Under the pieces are notes generated by a model. The model saw only the letters and a program-made list of their open reading frames with translations. It ran no database searches and was not told the origin of the DNA. Of a DNA stretch of 64,000 nt, positions 1 through 14,383 are shown piece by piece. Each line of letters begins with the position of its first letter. Position 1 is the stretch's first letter. The position numbers were made by a program, and so were the translations under genes. The DNA comes from Struthio camelus. Taxonomy: Eukaryota > Chordata > Aves > Struthioniformes > Struthionidae. The stretch spans positions 121,099,900 through 121,163,899 of the forward strand of contig NC_090943.1 in NCBI RefSeq assembly GCF_040807025.1. The letters run 5' to 3'.

Positions 1-784
1 GTCTGGATTTTGACTATCTAACGTTTCCAAGGTGTTCAGGAACATACTGTTTGTATAACCAAGAACAAAGAGGCAGACATTTCCAACATTGAGATGTTGA
101 TTTAATTTTCCTATCTATAATTGAAAGACATGGGGGATTTAGTCCAGACACGACCCTGATTTTTTAATATTACAGCTATATTTGCATGTACCCTAGGAAA
201 AGCAGGAGTGAATCAGAAGAAACACAAACTGCTAGTAAGTTAAATGCCATAGTTCTTGCCGCAAGTGAACACAGGATACTTTACAGAAGTTTGCCTTTGT
301 TTGTGTATGCAGAGCCAATCCATTTAACCTCACTTCCCCAAACTGCCAAAGTCTCTGTCCTTACAAAAAAGGATATTTTTTCCAAAGACAGTGTTTTCAA
401 ATAGCTTATCAAGTTCACTCACTGTTCAAAATAATTATTCCTATTTATCATCAGGTCATCTTCTCAAAACATCAGGGAACAGCTTCTGATGTACGTAACC
501 TTTGTTTTCATTCTACTGGTGGAATTCAAGCAATGTCAGGCTTTTTATAGACATACTTGCTTTGTCCTCCTTCTGCATGTTTTAACCAGCTGCTAAGATA
601 ATCTTCAAAAATCGCCAGGGAAATGGGTCGCTGTTAGTGCCACTGAAAACAGCTAAATCAAGATAATCATGTACTACTACAAAAGACAAAAATGAAAGCA
701 GGCCAAATCAGCAAAACAGTATTTTCTCTCATTTCTTCAGGGAAAGTCATTGAAATAGTTTCCCAAATTTCAGGGTTACATCTC

Positions 785-806
785 GTGTGTGTGTGTGTGT
801 GTGTGT
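785..806. repeat. (GT)11 microsatellite
   Basis: Perfect GT dinucleotide repeat of 22 bases in the last TMEM241 intron present. Confidence 0.95.
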
Positions 807-3800
807 ACACACATGTGTTTATGTATCTATCTGAGAGCAAGCATATGTACATAGCATTTTATATTTGAGTCTGCATATTTCAGGTATGGAGATTTAGCAA
901 AAAACGAACAAAAAGGTCAGAACAGGAAAAAAGGAACAGCTTATCTTTCAATGCCATCACCTGCATTCACTAATTCACATGAATTCTCCAAACTAGTAAC
1001 ACCGTTCCTCATTGTTTACATATACTTTTAATTTCATCTGGACAACACGCCATTTCCATTTAGCTCTCCTCTGCTTTGCTACATCCAAATTTAAGGCAAC
1101 GAAACATTGTCTATTGGGAACCTAAGACATTGTCTAGGCCATTGTCTATTCTCGGCACCTAAGCAAGAATATATTGATCCAGAGAGATCCACCAGCTACA
1201 GAAAGAGATGAACAAGGCAATGACTCTGATGGACAAGGATAGCCAAAACCAAGGAAGAACACTGTAGGACCTGGACTTCCTCTGTCTAAACCTAAACTAA
1301 AATGGCCCAGTGTGCACTAGTAAGCCCTTCTAAAATTACAAGCCTGGAGAGAAGATTTTTGTAGATTAGACGCTGATTGTGAAGTTTCACCAACAGCATA
1401 AAGTCAGCATTGAATGGCAAGAGGCATCTGATAAGTACCAGTAAACTCACTGATTATGGAAGGATATTACAGGCACTGGAAAATTTATCTTAGCTGGGCA
1501 GAACAGGGAAGGGAACAAAACACCCTGCAAAAGATGACAAACACGGTACAGATCCTTCCTCACAAGCATAGGATGGAACTATAACCAGTCATGCCATCTG
1601 GATTGTTTGTGAAAAGGGCAGGGGAGAATCAAAGACAAAGAAAAAACAAATTACTATTTTATTCCCATGGTCATCGGCCACAACATAGCACCGTCACAGC
1701 TGCAGATACTGTCCACAGAAGATTTCCCCACTTGTTCTCTCCAATCCTACATAGTACCTGAATGAATCCTTCAAAGAAAAAAAAAAAATCACACAAAAAT
1801 CAGACTACCATTCACTGTTTAGTTTCAGGTCAGCTTTGGGGCATGAACTACCATGGAAATAAGAACATCCCTGGAAGATTTCAATCATGCTGCCTACTAT
1901 AATAAGGCGCTGCAATCTGGATCATTTCTAGAAGCGTGAACAGGAAGTACTGGCTCCTTGTAAATCACGTTTTAAGCGTTGAAGTCAGTCTCTGGTTAAA
2001 AGAGGTACAGAAAGTGAGGGTAAAATTTCTCCACCCGATTCTCCTGTAAAGCTTCCTCCCCCTACTCAGCTGTACTGATCAAAACACTGAAAGGACCCGT
2101 GACATTTTACTTTGTTCTGAGAGTCTGTTGTTATGCGTCCAGACAAAAGGAAAGACAAAATATGCTGCTTAACTGCTTCAGGTGACAGAGGAGCCTCTTG
2201 AACGAGCAGTACTAATAAAGCCACTGACAAGAAAGGATTATAAGCAGAGTCAGCTTTTTGTAGGGAGAAAAGAAGAAAAATTTTAAGCCTTGAAAAAAAT
2301 CAAAAAAATGGTCCTTCCAAAAGGAAACAGCAATGCCATGATCCTGCCTGCAAAGCTGAGCAGCCCAAACAAGGGAAACAAGTCAAGTGACATGTTAGAA
2401 AAAGGGGGAAAGCTAAACAGGTTTTGCTCTCAGTTCTGCTTACTAGCTTAAAGGTAATTCAAGCATGTACAGCTGCATTGCCCTCACAGTCTGACCAAAA
2501 CGCAGACATTTGAAATACATTATGCATTCAAAATAAAAAAGGTATGAAAAAAGAAAGATAGGAGAGTTAATTAAATGACAAACAAAAGTAAAATAAGCAG
2601 CCTGCCTTCTAAAACATTTTCAGAATAGAGGCTGTATACATGCTCATCTCCAGCAAAAAATTAGATATTTTTAAGGGTTTTTGAACTACACTGATACCCA
2701 AAATAAAAATCTGTATCTCACAGGGGAGTGTTTCTATATATTAACTTTTCAATTGCTACATGAAAGCAGATTTCTTAAATAACTCCAGTATGATTTTAGA
2801 AGACTACGCAATTCTATGCCTAGAGAGGTGTACACAGTTTCAGTAGTTAGGGAGTTAGATATACATCCCCTGCTTCTGGTCACATGTATGAAGATTTCTT
2901 CAGGGCTGTTTTTCGAATGTTCTTTCTGTTCTGGGATCTGGTAAGTCAATCAATACACCCAAGACCGTAATCCTTTCAAGTGCTCCCAGGGCAAGACTGA
3001 AGCAATAGGTGATTGTATCAACTTCCATAAATTCATTCAGAATCCAACCCTATCGGATTAATACATTGCCAAGGATTAATATATAATCCTCTCAGATTAA
3101 TACGATAAAGCTTTTTTTTTTTTTCCTAAAAAAAAAAAAAACCTGGAACATCATGTGAATGCGAAAAGAACTACTGAATAGCTGGCCAACTTCATCATTC
3201 TTTTATTCCTTATAAGACAAAGGTGGCCAAGGTATTGTTCTTGAACTGTACGCCTCTCATTAGGAGTTCAGCTGTGGGAGAAAATGAGCCGTCAGGGGAT
3301 ACTGAAGCTGTCATTACCAAGTCATCCTGGAGCCCAGCTGCATGCCCAGCCCCATCCTACAATGCAGAAAGGTCTCAAAAAAAGCTATCTCTCTCTTGCC
3401 TCTGAATCACTTTCAGAGATCCCCTTGCCCTCACCTCTTTAAATATGCGACATCTGCCTAACAGCTCTCAGACATGCAAAGATTTTAAGTGTAAAGCTCA
3501 CAGATAGCCTTTGATTCTTGCCAATTCCTTAATTTGTCTTTTTTTTTCTTTTTTAAACCACACAAGAGTCACCATGGAGAAAAATACAACAATTATTTTA
3601 CATTGCATAGCCACATTACAATAGCTAAATACAGAAAGCAAAGAAAGATAACTGGGTTACTGAATGTAATAAACAGAATTTACATAAAACAATATGTACA
3701 TTTAGCAATACTGTGATACCATGGTCATATTTATAATGATCAGACATGAACAAGACAAGACTTCCTCTCTTCAGAAAGGCCTACATTCATCAAGGTTCAA

Positions 3801-6800
3801 ATATATCTCTATATATACATATTATATATACACAGATGGTACATATAGTATACAAATACATAATATGCATTACTGATGAGTTATGATTGGAATATTCAAG
3901 CGCATCATAACTCACTTCAATTTTTTGCAAGGAATGAAAGATACCTTGAAACCGTTAAAAAACAAAATTATTTTGCCACTGGGAAAACACCAGATTTGGT
4001 TGAAAATTATGGTAGCCATTTCTTTTTGGACATCAAGTAACCACTCCACCCTACCTTCAATCAAATACAAATATCAGACGTCCTGTCATAATAAAGAGAA
4101 AGCCAAAACAAGAAGCATGTGCTCTCTGCTACTGGAGATAATAGCCAAAACATACATTTCCCCTTCCTATGACTAATGAGATAGCTGGTGAAGTGCCACC
4201 AATCCCCAGCCTATAAAATGTAGTGTGGTTATAGTGCGGAGTTCAATTTTAACCATGCTTCAGTTCATATTTAAACATTTCTTAAATGTGATCACTGGAA
4301 ATGTAATCCAGAAACTGATACTTCTCTGGTTGCTCAGCTTCTGCATTAACAAGGAAAAGAGAAAACTGCGCAATTCATGCAAGTTCTCCCTGAGGCATGC
4401 TTTGCTGATATGAAATCATTACCAGTCGTGATTCAAATAGGTGCACATACATGCCCCAGATTAATAGCATCTGTTTAGCTGAAGCTCTGAAAGTGAGAGG
4501 CAGAATTGATTCCGCAGCTGAAGTCTTATCAAATAAAGTTTTAAAAAAAAGGTCATTTGAGGAGGGATAAGAGAAGGCTTCATTAGGCCGAATAACTTTG
4601 ATTATCTTTGATTCTCTCTGTTGATTCATGTAGATTTGACCAAAAAGGGAAATATCTTTGTATTTCTAGGGTACACCAAACTTAAGTTCCAAAGCCTCCC
4701 AGTTCCCACAGCTGCTTCATGTATTGCTCTCTTGCAACGTTCAGCAAGAAGTGCTCTGCGCAACCGTATTTCTTCTGTCATTTCAGATTATCAAGGAGTT
4801 GCTTTTCCTTAAACTCTGTCCCACTACTACAGAGGCCTTAAACTGCTCTTTGCATTTAGTCTCTCCTCTGAAAGTCTCTGTCCTCTGGGCTCAGAAGCTG
4901 GCAGGGCATTGCGATTCATCCTGCTGTTCTCATTTTATGAATTATCAAATATTTCTATACTGGAATCAGCATTCATTGAACAACATCAACAGCAGTGAAG
5001 CGTTCTGTGGACACTGTTTTGCTGGAATGGACAAAATGTTTGTTTACTCAAGTACTAGCTGGTGCCAGAGATATCAGACCAGAATTTAAGATCCTCCCAT
5101 AAAGCAGATGGTCTGCAATCCAGGTGCATATCAGAATAAAGGAGGGATTTGCATCTAGACCTTAACTAACACACCAAGGCACACAGTTTATCAGTCTTTC
5201 CACTTCTGTTCTAGAAAGATTTCTAGATAACGTCTGCTTCTAATGAAATTACTAGGGACACAGCCACTGGAACCTTCTGAGCAGATCCGAGTCCACAAAA
5301 AATATAAACCTCTCTTTACTTTTACTCAGTCAATTTTCTTAGTATTTCTTATATTTGATGTCCTGAATTTTACCGGTCAATAATACAGTATGCTACACTA
5401 AAGAATTATTTCTTCTATCTGATTTGAAACGTATAACTTTTCAGTTTTGGGGAGCAGCCAGCTGTTCCAGTGCTCTGCTGCTGTAAAATACTGCAATAAA
5501 ATACTCTTCATCTTATGTTAAGCTCGCCAACAGCTAGCCTTTTGGCACTCCTAGCTCTTCTTCACCTCATTTAACCCTTATGAGATTACGAAACAGACAT
5601 TACTATAGGGAGAGAGAGGAGCCTGATAACCCTGGTAAGAAAACTGTATTTTTCATTGGCATCCTTCGGGGTTTAGAGTCAAGGCACTGACAGTTTGCCA
5701 CATAGTTCTGGCACAACTTAAGTAGGCTCCTTGGGAAGGACTGAGATCAGCCTGTGGCTACCTTCCTCCCAAGTGCCAGATACTAGTAGGTAGGCCAGTA
5801 TCTAGATTAGGTAGGAACTGTACTGCGGCTATTGTAACAGCCCACCTTGTAGTATCAAGACCTCTGAAAAAAGGAAAGAGATGAGGAAATTCCAAGCACC
5901 TCACAGGTGGACCATGACCTCCCACAGAGGTGACAGCTGACATCCAGGGAAAATGCTGGTTCCAGCAGGCAGAGCATAAAGTTCTTGGCAGTTTTGGTCC
6001 ATGAAGAACAGGCAAAGAGACTTGGGTTGAATATGTCAGCACTGTGGTGGAAGACAATATTTTTAAGAGTAGATTGCTTAAATGTTGAAGTATTATCAAC
6101 CACTAACTAGATTATGTCCACCATTTCAGAGTTCTTGGCATAGTTCAAAATACCCAGAATCTAATAACTGCAGCCACTTTCAGTTTGCTCTCTCTTGAGG
6201 TGTAAGGGAACATAGTTCAAGGGACCACAACTTCTGAAAGAGAACTTCAACAGTGTAGCGACTGAAGTAAAAAAATGGGGATAAAGGTAGGTATGTCACA
6301 AGTTCACCCCAAGAACTCAACATCTTTTCAAAAGACAGGCTGACACTCAATCCAAGGCCATCTGCTCAGGTGTTGCCCTATACCAGGTAACACCTTAACA
6401 AAGCAGAAGACTGACAGCAGAAGATATCCCCTGAGCAACCTGGGAAACCTATGGTGAACTTTTTTTTATCCTCTTAACTGGGGCTTGCTTCCTACTATGG
6501 AGATAGAATATCTAACTAAAGTGTAAAGCATGGTGTTTTCCGACTACATCAAACGCATATTCTCATCACTCAACACTAAGAGCTACCAGATGAGCAGTGA
6601 AGTTAAACACCCCTCACCAGACACTCCCGAACCTCGAGTCGGAGCATACCTAGCAAATATACTACAAATATCAGCAAATGCTGTGTGTGATCCTCTGCCA
6701 AGACACAGGATGGGATCCATGCTCCTACTGACTTCTCCAGCCTGGGCCCCGATACACTTGTTGACATTACTGGCTCACTTTGGTAAAAAGCACAGGACCG

Positions 6801-7393
6801 TGCCCCTGGCTACAGCCACAAACCCTCACACAAATACCGTGTAGGTGAACATCTAGCCAGCTATGTGCTCTGAAGTCACCTTTGCAACTGGCTTAAATGA
6901 CCTAGATGTGCTGTGGCCCACTGTGCCAAGACTGACCAAACCTGGGGGATGCTGCACACATTCCCAGTGACTGCTCTTTCCATGCTAGATTGCTTGGTCT
7001 CTGGCTGAACAGTACAGACTGAGACCAGCGAGTTTTTTGGGTGCATTTTCAAATGTCGTGTTGCCCCCAGTATCATTGCTGTAAGCGAACAGATCCCAAA
7101 GATCCTACTTTACTTATACATGGATAGCAAAAACATGACTGAAAGACACTCAAGAATATTGCTAGAATCAGTGAGGACATCAGTTTAAGGGGAATGTTTT
7201 AGTTGTAAAAAGCAATATAATGCCCTTTGTCCTTTGTTACAATCTGCAGAAACACCTGAAGTCTTAATGTCCCTAGTCCACCAAACTAGATGTGAAACAC
7301 TTTCCTGTCATGTCTCAAACTCAGTACTCTGTGGGGGATATCACTAGTATCAAAAATAGCATAGGAAACTTGGGGATGCGTAATCAAGCTTTT

Positions 7394-7409
7394 GGGGGGG
7401 GGGGGGGGG
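7394..7409. repeat. 16-base G homopolymer
   Basis: Uninterrupted run of 16 G on the plus strand. Confidence 0.95.
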
Positions 7410-10400
7410 AAGCAAAAATAGCAAGTTTCCATCAACCTCTCTCCTGCTTGACACTTACACTTTTGACATTTCTGTGCATGTATAAAGTCCATTTCCTATT
7501 GTATTTCCCATCTCATGACTCCTTTGGGAAAACCTACTTCATAAACAAACAATTCCCAGACTAGATAAGTAAATCTCTCTACTGACCCTCTTCCATAAAA
7601 CCCAACAATAACAGAACCAGTCTCTGCATTGCCACTCTCTGGTGTGTTTATGCTGTTTTAGTAATGATGTAATGGAAAGAAATTGACATGCTATTATTAT
7701 TATGCTAAGGACTGTAAGGAAGAGCTCATATTCTGTAAGGTTTTAATTTTCCATTCAAAAACAAAAGCCTGTCCAGGGCTTTCTAACCATTCACTGTTAC
7801 AAAAGGTCAAAATATTCCATCAGAAACCTTAAAAAATGTGGTACTTCAAAAATGTTAATATAGATAATCCCTTTTGAGTAATTCCTTTTATGAGCAATGT
7901 CACAAGGTTACGGAGTTAGCTCTGAGGGCCTCAACTGTCCATGAGCTTCTAATGGACAAGAAGATAGGGACAGACGTGACTAGACTCTTTAGTCTCCCAT
8001 TCCCTGAGAAAAGGTAGGGAACCTTTGTAAATAAGAACTGTTTTCTGCTGTCCCCCTAGGACAAACATCTATCGCAAGACACGTGGAGAGAAAAAAACTG
8101 GGCTCTGCCCCGTTCCTCTCCATGCCAGCAATGGATAGGAACAGAACAGCTTGCAGGTCACGTCATCTCACGAGATTGTTCAAAGCTTACGTAAGTCCCC
8201 TGAGCACATCTTTCAGGGACGGGGCACACATCAGGGACCTAAGCCACTCAATCTGCCTCCCCCAGAGCCCTATGGCTGTTTGCTGACGAGCAGTTAAAAG
8301 TTAAAGTCTAATCCTTAAATAACTGTGGAGAGAGAGATTGAGAAATGAATGCACACGAGATTTTAGAAAGATTGGTTCTGAGTTGAGGAGGAGAGGAAGG
8401 AAGACAGGGGAGACCCAATCCAGATAGCCATGTCTCACTAACGTGAGAAGTGTCTGAAGAAAACAGCTGGAGTTTGACAGTGAGTGCCTATCGAAGGGGG
8501 TCAGTGATGAGCCTCCAGATTTGTGAGACAGTCTGGAGATACTGCACTCATGAAGGGTTTTAAGAACCAAAAAGGCAGCTGGCAAAACAGATCCTGAAAA
8601 GAACAGAGAACCAGCAAGGGAACAGAACATGGCTATTTCAGTTCATTTCTGGAAGCCTAAACGTAACTAGCGTTGAAAACTTCTACATTAGTTTGATACA
8701 TAGCACACGTGGCTCCCCCGTACCATTTGGCATTTATATCAATATAATAGCAATGAAAACCATTTCCAAACCAGTCCTCGTTCTTTTGCTTTCTCCCTGT
8801 CACACTCATTCACCTCTCAGCCTCAGTTCTCCCTATATAAGTAACTCCAGGAGACAAAATAAAAACATGGGAGGGTAAAACTCTATTATGCAGAGGAATC
8901 AATGAACCTGCTTCTTCTGCAATCCAAAACTGTCAGATTTGTCAAAAATCTATTTTTAAGTTGTAATTCTCTAGTGTCAAATATACAAAAACAGAGGTGC
9001 CTTGTTAAGATTAAGGGTGAAAAAGTACCTTCCAAAGGCATACTCCAAGCTAGCAATTCAGCAGGTATCTTCATGTTCTAGAGAATGACAATACCAAATG
9101 TACACAATGCATTTTAAATGGGTATCAGGATACATAGCAAATAAACTAATTCAGAGCATCTCTTTGTGCTCAATCTTTCAATTAATGCCTGCTGAGACTA
9201 GAGAAATGTATTTTATCAAGCACAAGTGAAAACTGTGCTGTGCTACTACCCTAAGTGGCAACAAATAACTTTATGTACTTACTTGTACCAAAACACATGC
9301 CCAAAAATTGAGTGGCTGTTATTTTCAGCGGATACATAACTGTTTGCAGCCCTATGCAACACCTGTTAATACACGTATTAAAATTTTCTATTATCAAGAG
9401 TCTTTAGAGCTCAAGTATGTCGCAGCTATTTTTACAAGATGCCTTCCCTATTAAATTGTATTAGTGCCCCAGGGAACATATGCCACTCAGCTTAGTGGTC
9501 ATGTAGCACACAGAGGAGTTGTTATGGAGACTGATGTCTTCCCGATAGAAGGCTGTAATTAGTGTTGGATGCTACAATGCAATGATCAAGCTGTCTCCAT
9601 GGTAACCACTAGAAAACCTATACTTTTAAGGTTTAAGCAACTCGTCTTTCTTGTAGACCTTTAACACATGGTTAAGAGCACACTGATTGCCTTATTTGTT
9701 TGTTAAGCTCAGCTAAGAAACATTCTCCCTTCCAAGGTGTTCATACAGTCCCCATGGTGATTGACAGGAATCAATTACATGTGTCAAGAATAAAGTATGC
9801 ACTGTACTTCATACAGCGAGAAGAATGAAAAATCCTTATTAATTTGTGGTTAACTGTATCTATGCAAATACATATACACAGAAGTACACACTGCGTGTAG
9901 ATGGAAGAAGCTCACTTAATTTTACCTCTATAAAATCCTTCTCAGCACATGTGAAAGCTTTAGGGTTTAGAAACTCCCTCTCTCAGGTTAGAGATGTATT
10001 TAAACCACATCTGTGCCACAGCGAGTACATGCCAGCAGAGTCTGATCAGTTCTGGCACACAATTCTCCCTCTCTTCCAGGGCTTTGGCATGCATCTATGC
10101 AGTTTTTCCAGGTCAGAAACAGAGATCTGTAGACAGTCTTAAATGCTGTGCAGAAGACTTGCCAAATGAAAATATACTGTGTTTATGAAACTCCAGTGGG
10201 AATTTACGACATTCTTGTATACAGTTTTATGAGGTCTAAGCCAAGGAAGCAATGTGATTTTCAGCCAAAAATCTCACTGTCATTTCTGTCTCAGTATACC
10301 AGCACACAAAGAGCAGACTACTTGAAACTGTAATATAGCCAAGTGGGCAAATGCCAGACAACAAAACACATTTTTGTTCTGGTTATGATAGATGTACTTT

Positions 10401-13400
10401 TCTTCCATTGAGGCAGAAATATCCAAGAGACATTTGCTTCAGAAGGTGCCAATGGCAAAACTCTTACACCTATTTCTGCAAGTACTTCTCAGTAGGAGTA
10501 AGGCACTGACAGTCTGGACGAGAATATCATATGCCATTTGCATGTTAAGCAGCAGTGCAAGAGAAGAATTAAGAGATATATAAAAAAAGTCCTATTTATA
10601 AAGAAAGGCTTTAACACTGCAAAAATGTGGAAAATCATGAATTTGTTTTACTTCTTTCAGTCCATGTGCCCCTGGAATGAAAGCAGATAAAGTTTGTGTG
10701 AATTGCTATCTGTTAAGAGAGAAGCTGTGAGCATAACCAGGCTAGGAGTCCTGAAAGACTTGCGGGGGTGGCCTCTCTGCTTTATCAGGAGCATGAAAAA
10801 AAGAATTCCTATTTCAATAAAAAAAACATTGGTACTATTTCCAGTTTAAGAGGGATATCATACTATTCTGTGGGCTGAAATGAAGATGAATCTAATTTAT
10901 CCTTTTTCCTCAAGACACCATGGGGACCTAAGAACCAGACACACAGGCACAAAACGTAGAACACCTCCTGTAGTCTCTAGTTTTAAGAGCTGTTATATAT
11001 GTTGGGGGAGGGCTAAAAATCCTGGGGTATAAGTACACTGGGGTAGACTTAGTTACATATGACACAGGCTTTCAGAAGCTCCTGCAAAAATGCGTTTGCA
11101 ATGTCTGGCAGCTAGTATTAAACACAGGGTGACTTGGGGCAAACACTTCTGAAGTTAACAAATAAAGAACCAAGGCAGCTGTAAGGAGATGCTTTTATAT
11201 ACCAGAGTGCCACTAACACTACTCAGATACACTAGAGATTACATAAGGGTGCATGGGAAGGCCATAAGGATGACTTGCATATTCCTGTTAATATTAAACC
11301 CAATTTTCTTCCAACCAATGTATAAGAAAACCAGCCGAAGAGTTGATGAAACTTGGTTTCAGTTATCCAACTTCTCTTTCTTACTCCCTCTGAAGAATTG
11401 AACGCAAGATCTACTTTTCACTGTCCTTCCCATTTATTCTTCCTCTTTCTAACAGGCTGTCTGAATAGATTTCTACTGGAAACAAACCACACTCTCCACT
11501 GCAAATTTTATTGAGATAACATTAGACATGATACGGAAGTGTGTGCTCACAAGTAACCAGTATTTTGCTGAAGAAAAGTTATAAAATGCCATTGCTCCCT
11601 TCTATGCATGATTTGAATTATTTCTGCTGCCTAATTTCTAGAGAATCTAACAGGTTTCATCACCAGATATAGACTAGTAGTCTTAGTCTAAACAAGTTCA
11701 CTAAAAGCACTTATTAGCATTCTCAGATGCTTCTGTCTGTACATATGAACATCTCCAGTTTTTCTTTTTAGTACATGACCTATGATACTAGCACTGCTTT
11801 CAAGTTAGAACAAGAAATCACAATACAGCTTCAAAGTTTTGCTCTTCTCGGGATTAAATGTATGCAAGGCTATGACAATTCCATGTTTATCGGGCTTCTT
11901 AAAAGCAGTTTTTGTTTTACGGATCACTTCAGCATTTTTGACGTTTCTCACAAGTCTATCCAAATATGACTAACGCACAGGCTATTTGCTTTCACAGCAA
12001 AAGTGCAGAGGGTATTTGTCATTATAAATATCACATAGGGCTATACACACAGATGAAACCTGGGCTGCTTTTATGCTCAGAGTAATGCTTTGACATCAAA
12101 GCTGTCAAAAATCATCACAGGGTAAGAATTTAAAAATCTCATACAATGACCAAGTTGCTGAAGCCAAAGTAAGTATCATAAAAACAAGTTATGACCTAGC
12201 TCTAGTTTTTAAGTGAATGAAAAATTAGAGGGCAAGGAGGCCAAATATGTGAGCTTCAGAAAGAACGTCTCCTTGAATCTGTAAAGCAGGATCAATTAGA
12301 TCTCACTGTTAGTTTACGGGTCTATCAGCATTTAACAAGAAACGAAGCGATGGCAGCAATCTGAGTCCCAGCTCATCAGTCACAAAGGTACAAAGCATGC
12401 AAATGGAAAACATATTTTCCGATTTGCTTCTCCCTAGAGGCCTGCACTGCTGTCTGAAGAATACAGCATTCTCCTTCCTTGGCTCATTTGCAAGATAAAC
12501 ATATTCTGGCCTCAAATGCTGCTCCTTTCCAACTGCTGTTAAAAACTCCAGTCAGAGATTAAGACGATGATCCAGGGCACTACTCAATCCAAGAAAAATG
12601 CTCATGTGGGAATGCAAAGCTGCTGCTGTGACCCAGACACTTTTTTCCACTGGACCTCAATCTGCAAGTCCAGATTCTAATATTTTCTATCTTTATTCTT
12701 TATCTACATCAACTTCCTTCCTAACCCTTTTTTTTTTTTTAAAAAGAAAATTCAAACATGTTTTACACTACTAGTTAAATACTGCTTTTCTGCACCTGTG
12801 ATGACTTGTGGTGTGACTGAGACAGGCCTCATACCTCAGCAATGTCAAGCTGGGTCAATATTGAACTAGAATACTTCCAGATACCTGTAGGAAGCAGCAT
12901 TAATAATTATAGTATAATTATATACAAAAAGTTGTATCTAAGCCATAATTAATCTATGGTTTCTTTTTGTTACACAGTATCTTGGGAGAATCTTGTAGCT
13001 GCTGGTACATCAGTCCCAACCCCTGCATGCAAATTCCACTTTGGCTCATTGCTTTTGTCACCTATCTCTCTCTGCAGTCTCCTTCGCTCCCCATTCTAAA
13101 AATGGTGTCTAGTGTTTCCTGAACATTAAGTATTCAGTGACTTTAATGCCAGAATCGGCTGCATTCATCACTGAGAGCAGTAGTTCCTACATATTCCTCG
13201 TATTTTCTCAAAAGGGTATGAGCGAGTCATAATGGCACTCCTATGACAAGCTTTAAAACACTAGTGAAAGAGACCAGGGAAACTGCTAGCTTTGGTATTA
13301 TTTTTAGAGCTATGGACAGCTCCTATGTCCTTAGTACTTATTCCCCCACTTTGAACTCAAGACAAGGTATCTCAATTGAACACCAGATTAGAAGTTACAA

Positions 13401-14383
13401 CAGGAAAAAGATTAATTTTTCCTGTTACAAAAACCCTAAGCAAAATTAAATCATGGACTTGCATATGAACAAACAGACTTCTAAGGCTGCTTACAAAACA
13501 AGAACAGATTAAATTATCACAGTGATACAAAGACAAAATTTAAGTTGCAGTAAAGGCATGTAATCTCATTGTCAACAGTGGCTAGAACAAACTTTGTGAA
13601 GTCTGTATCTAGAGTTGGCCAAAACCCCAGAGATCTAGAAATCCTTGAACTTTAGGAAAGCTTTGATCCAGCCCAGACTTTGTGGCTCTGATTCACTTCA
13701 GCTTGGGAAAGATCCAGATCTGCTCAAAATATATTTCACAACACATTTTTGCCTGCCTTTTTTTCCAGATAGGTCATAAATACCACATGCAGAACCATTT
13801 TTCCTTATTCACAATACCTGCTAGCAGAGCCAGCTATTCCCATCTCCAACCCAAAGCATTCCAAAAAAAACAGTGACAGCAAGCTTCAGATCAGCTGACT
13901 TGCTATTAAGGAACAGGGAGAAAGCTAAGGTATAAAGTCTCCATCGGCAGCCTGTTCTGGAGCTCCTGAGAAAAATTCAAACCAATGAGAAATTGACTTG
14001 TACAGTATGAAAAGGCTTGCCAAGCATGAAACCAGCCATACTACTCCTTTCTTACTATCCCCAGAAAAAAGAAAGAATGATTTGACTACAGTTTCTAAAC
14101 AAGTGCAGTAAGCAAGTCCACTTTGTTTAAGGTAACAGCTTCACTCACTGCAGTAGGAGAGCAGCGATCACAAACCATGTAGGGAAGGCTGTGGTTTTCA
14201 GGTGGCCTAGCTGACAGTGATGAAACTGGGTATATCTGTTTGGGGAAAAGGAGTTAGACTAGCTCTTCTGACCACCTTTACAGTAGATAATTTAACAAAT
14301 GAGGTGTCAGTAAATATAAAAAAATTGCTATTCTGATAATACACTGCCAAACCCCTAAGACCCACGGATCATTGGATAACTTA

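Noticed and set aside
3112-3141. T13 followed by A14, a possible hairpin or terminator-like element
   Set aside because: Simple homopolymer pair in an AT-rich intron; no other structure supports a function.
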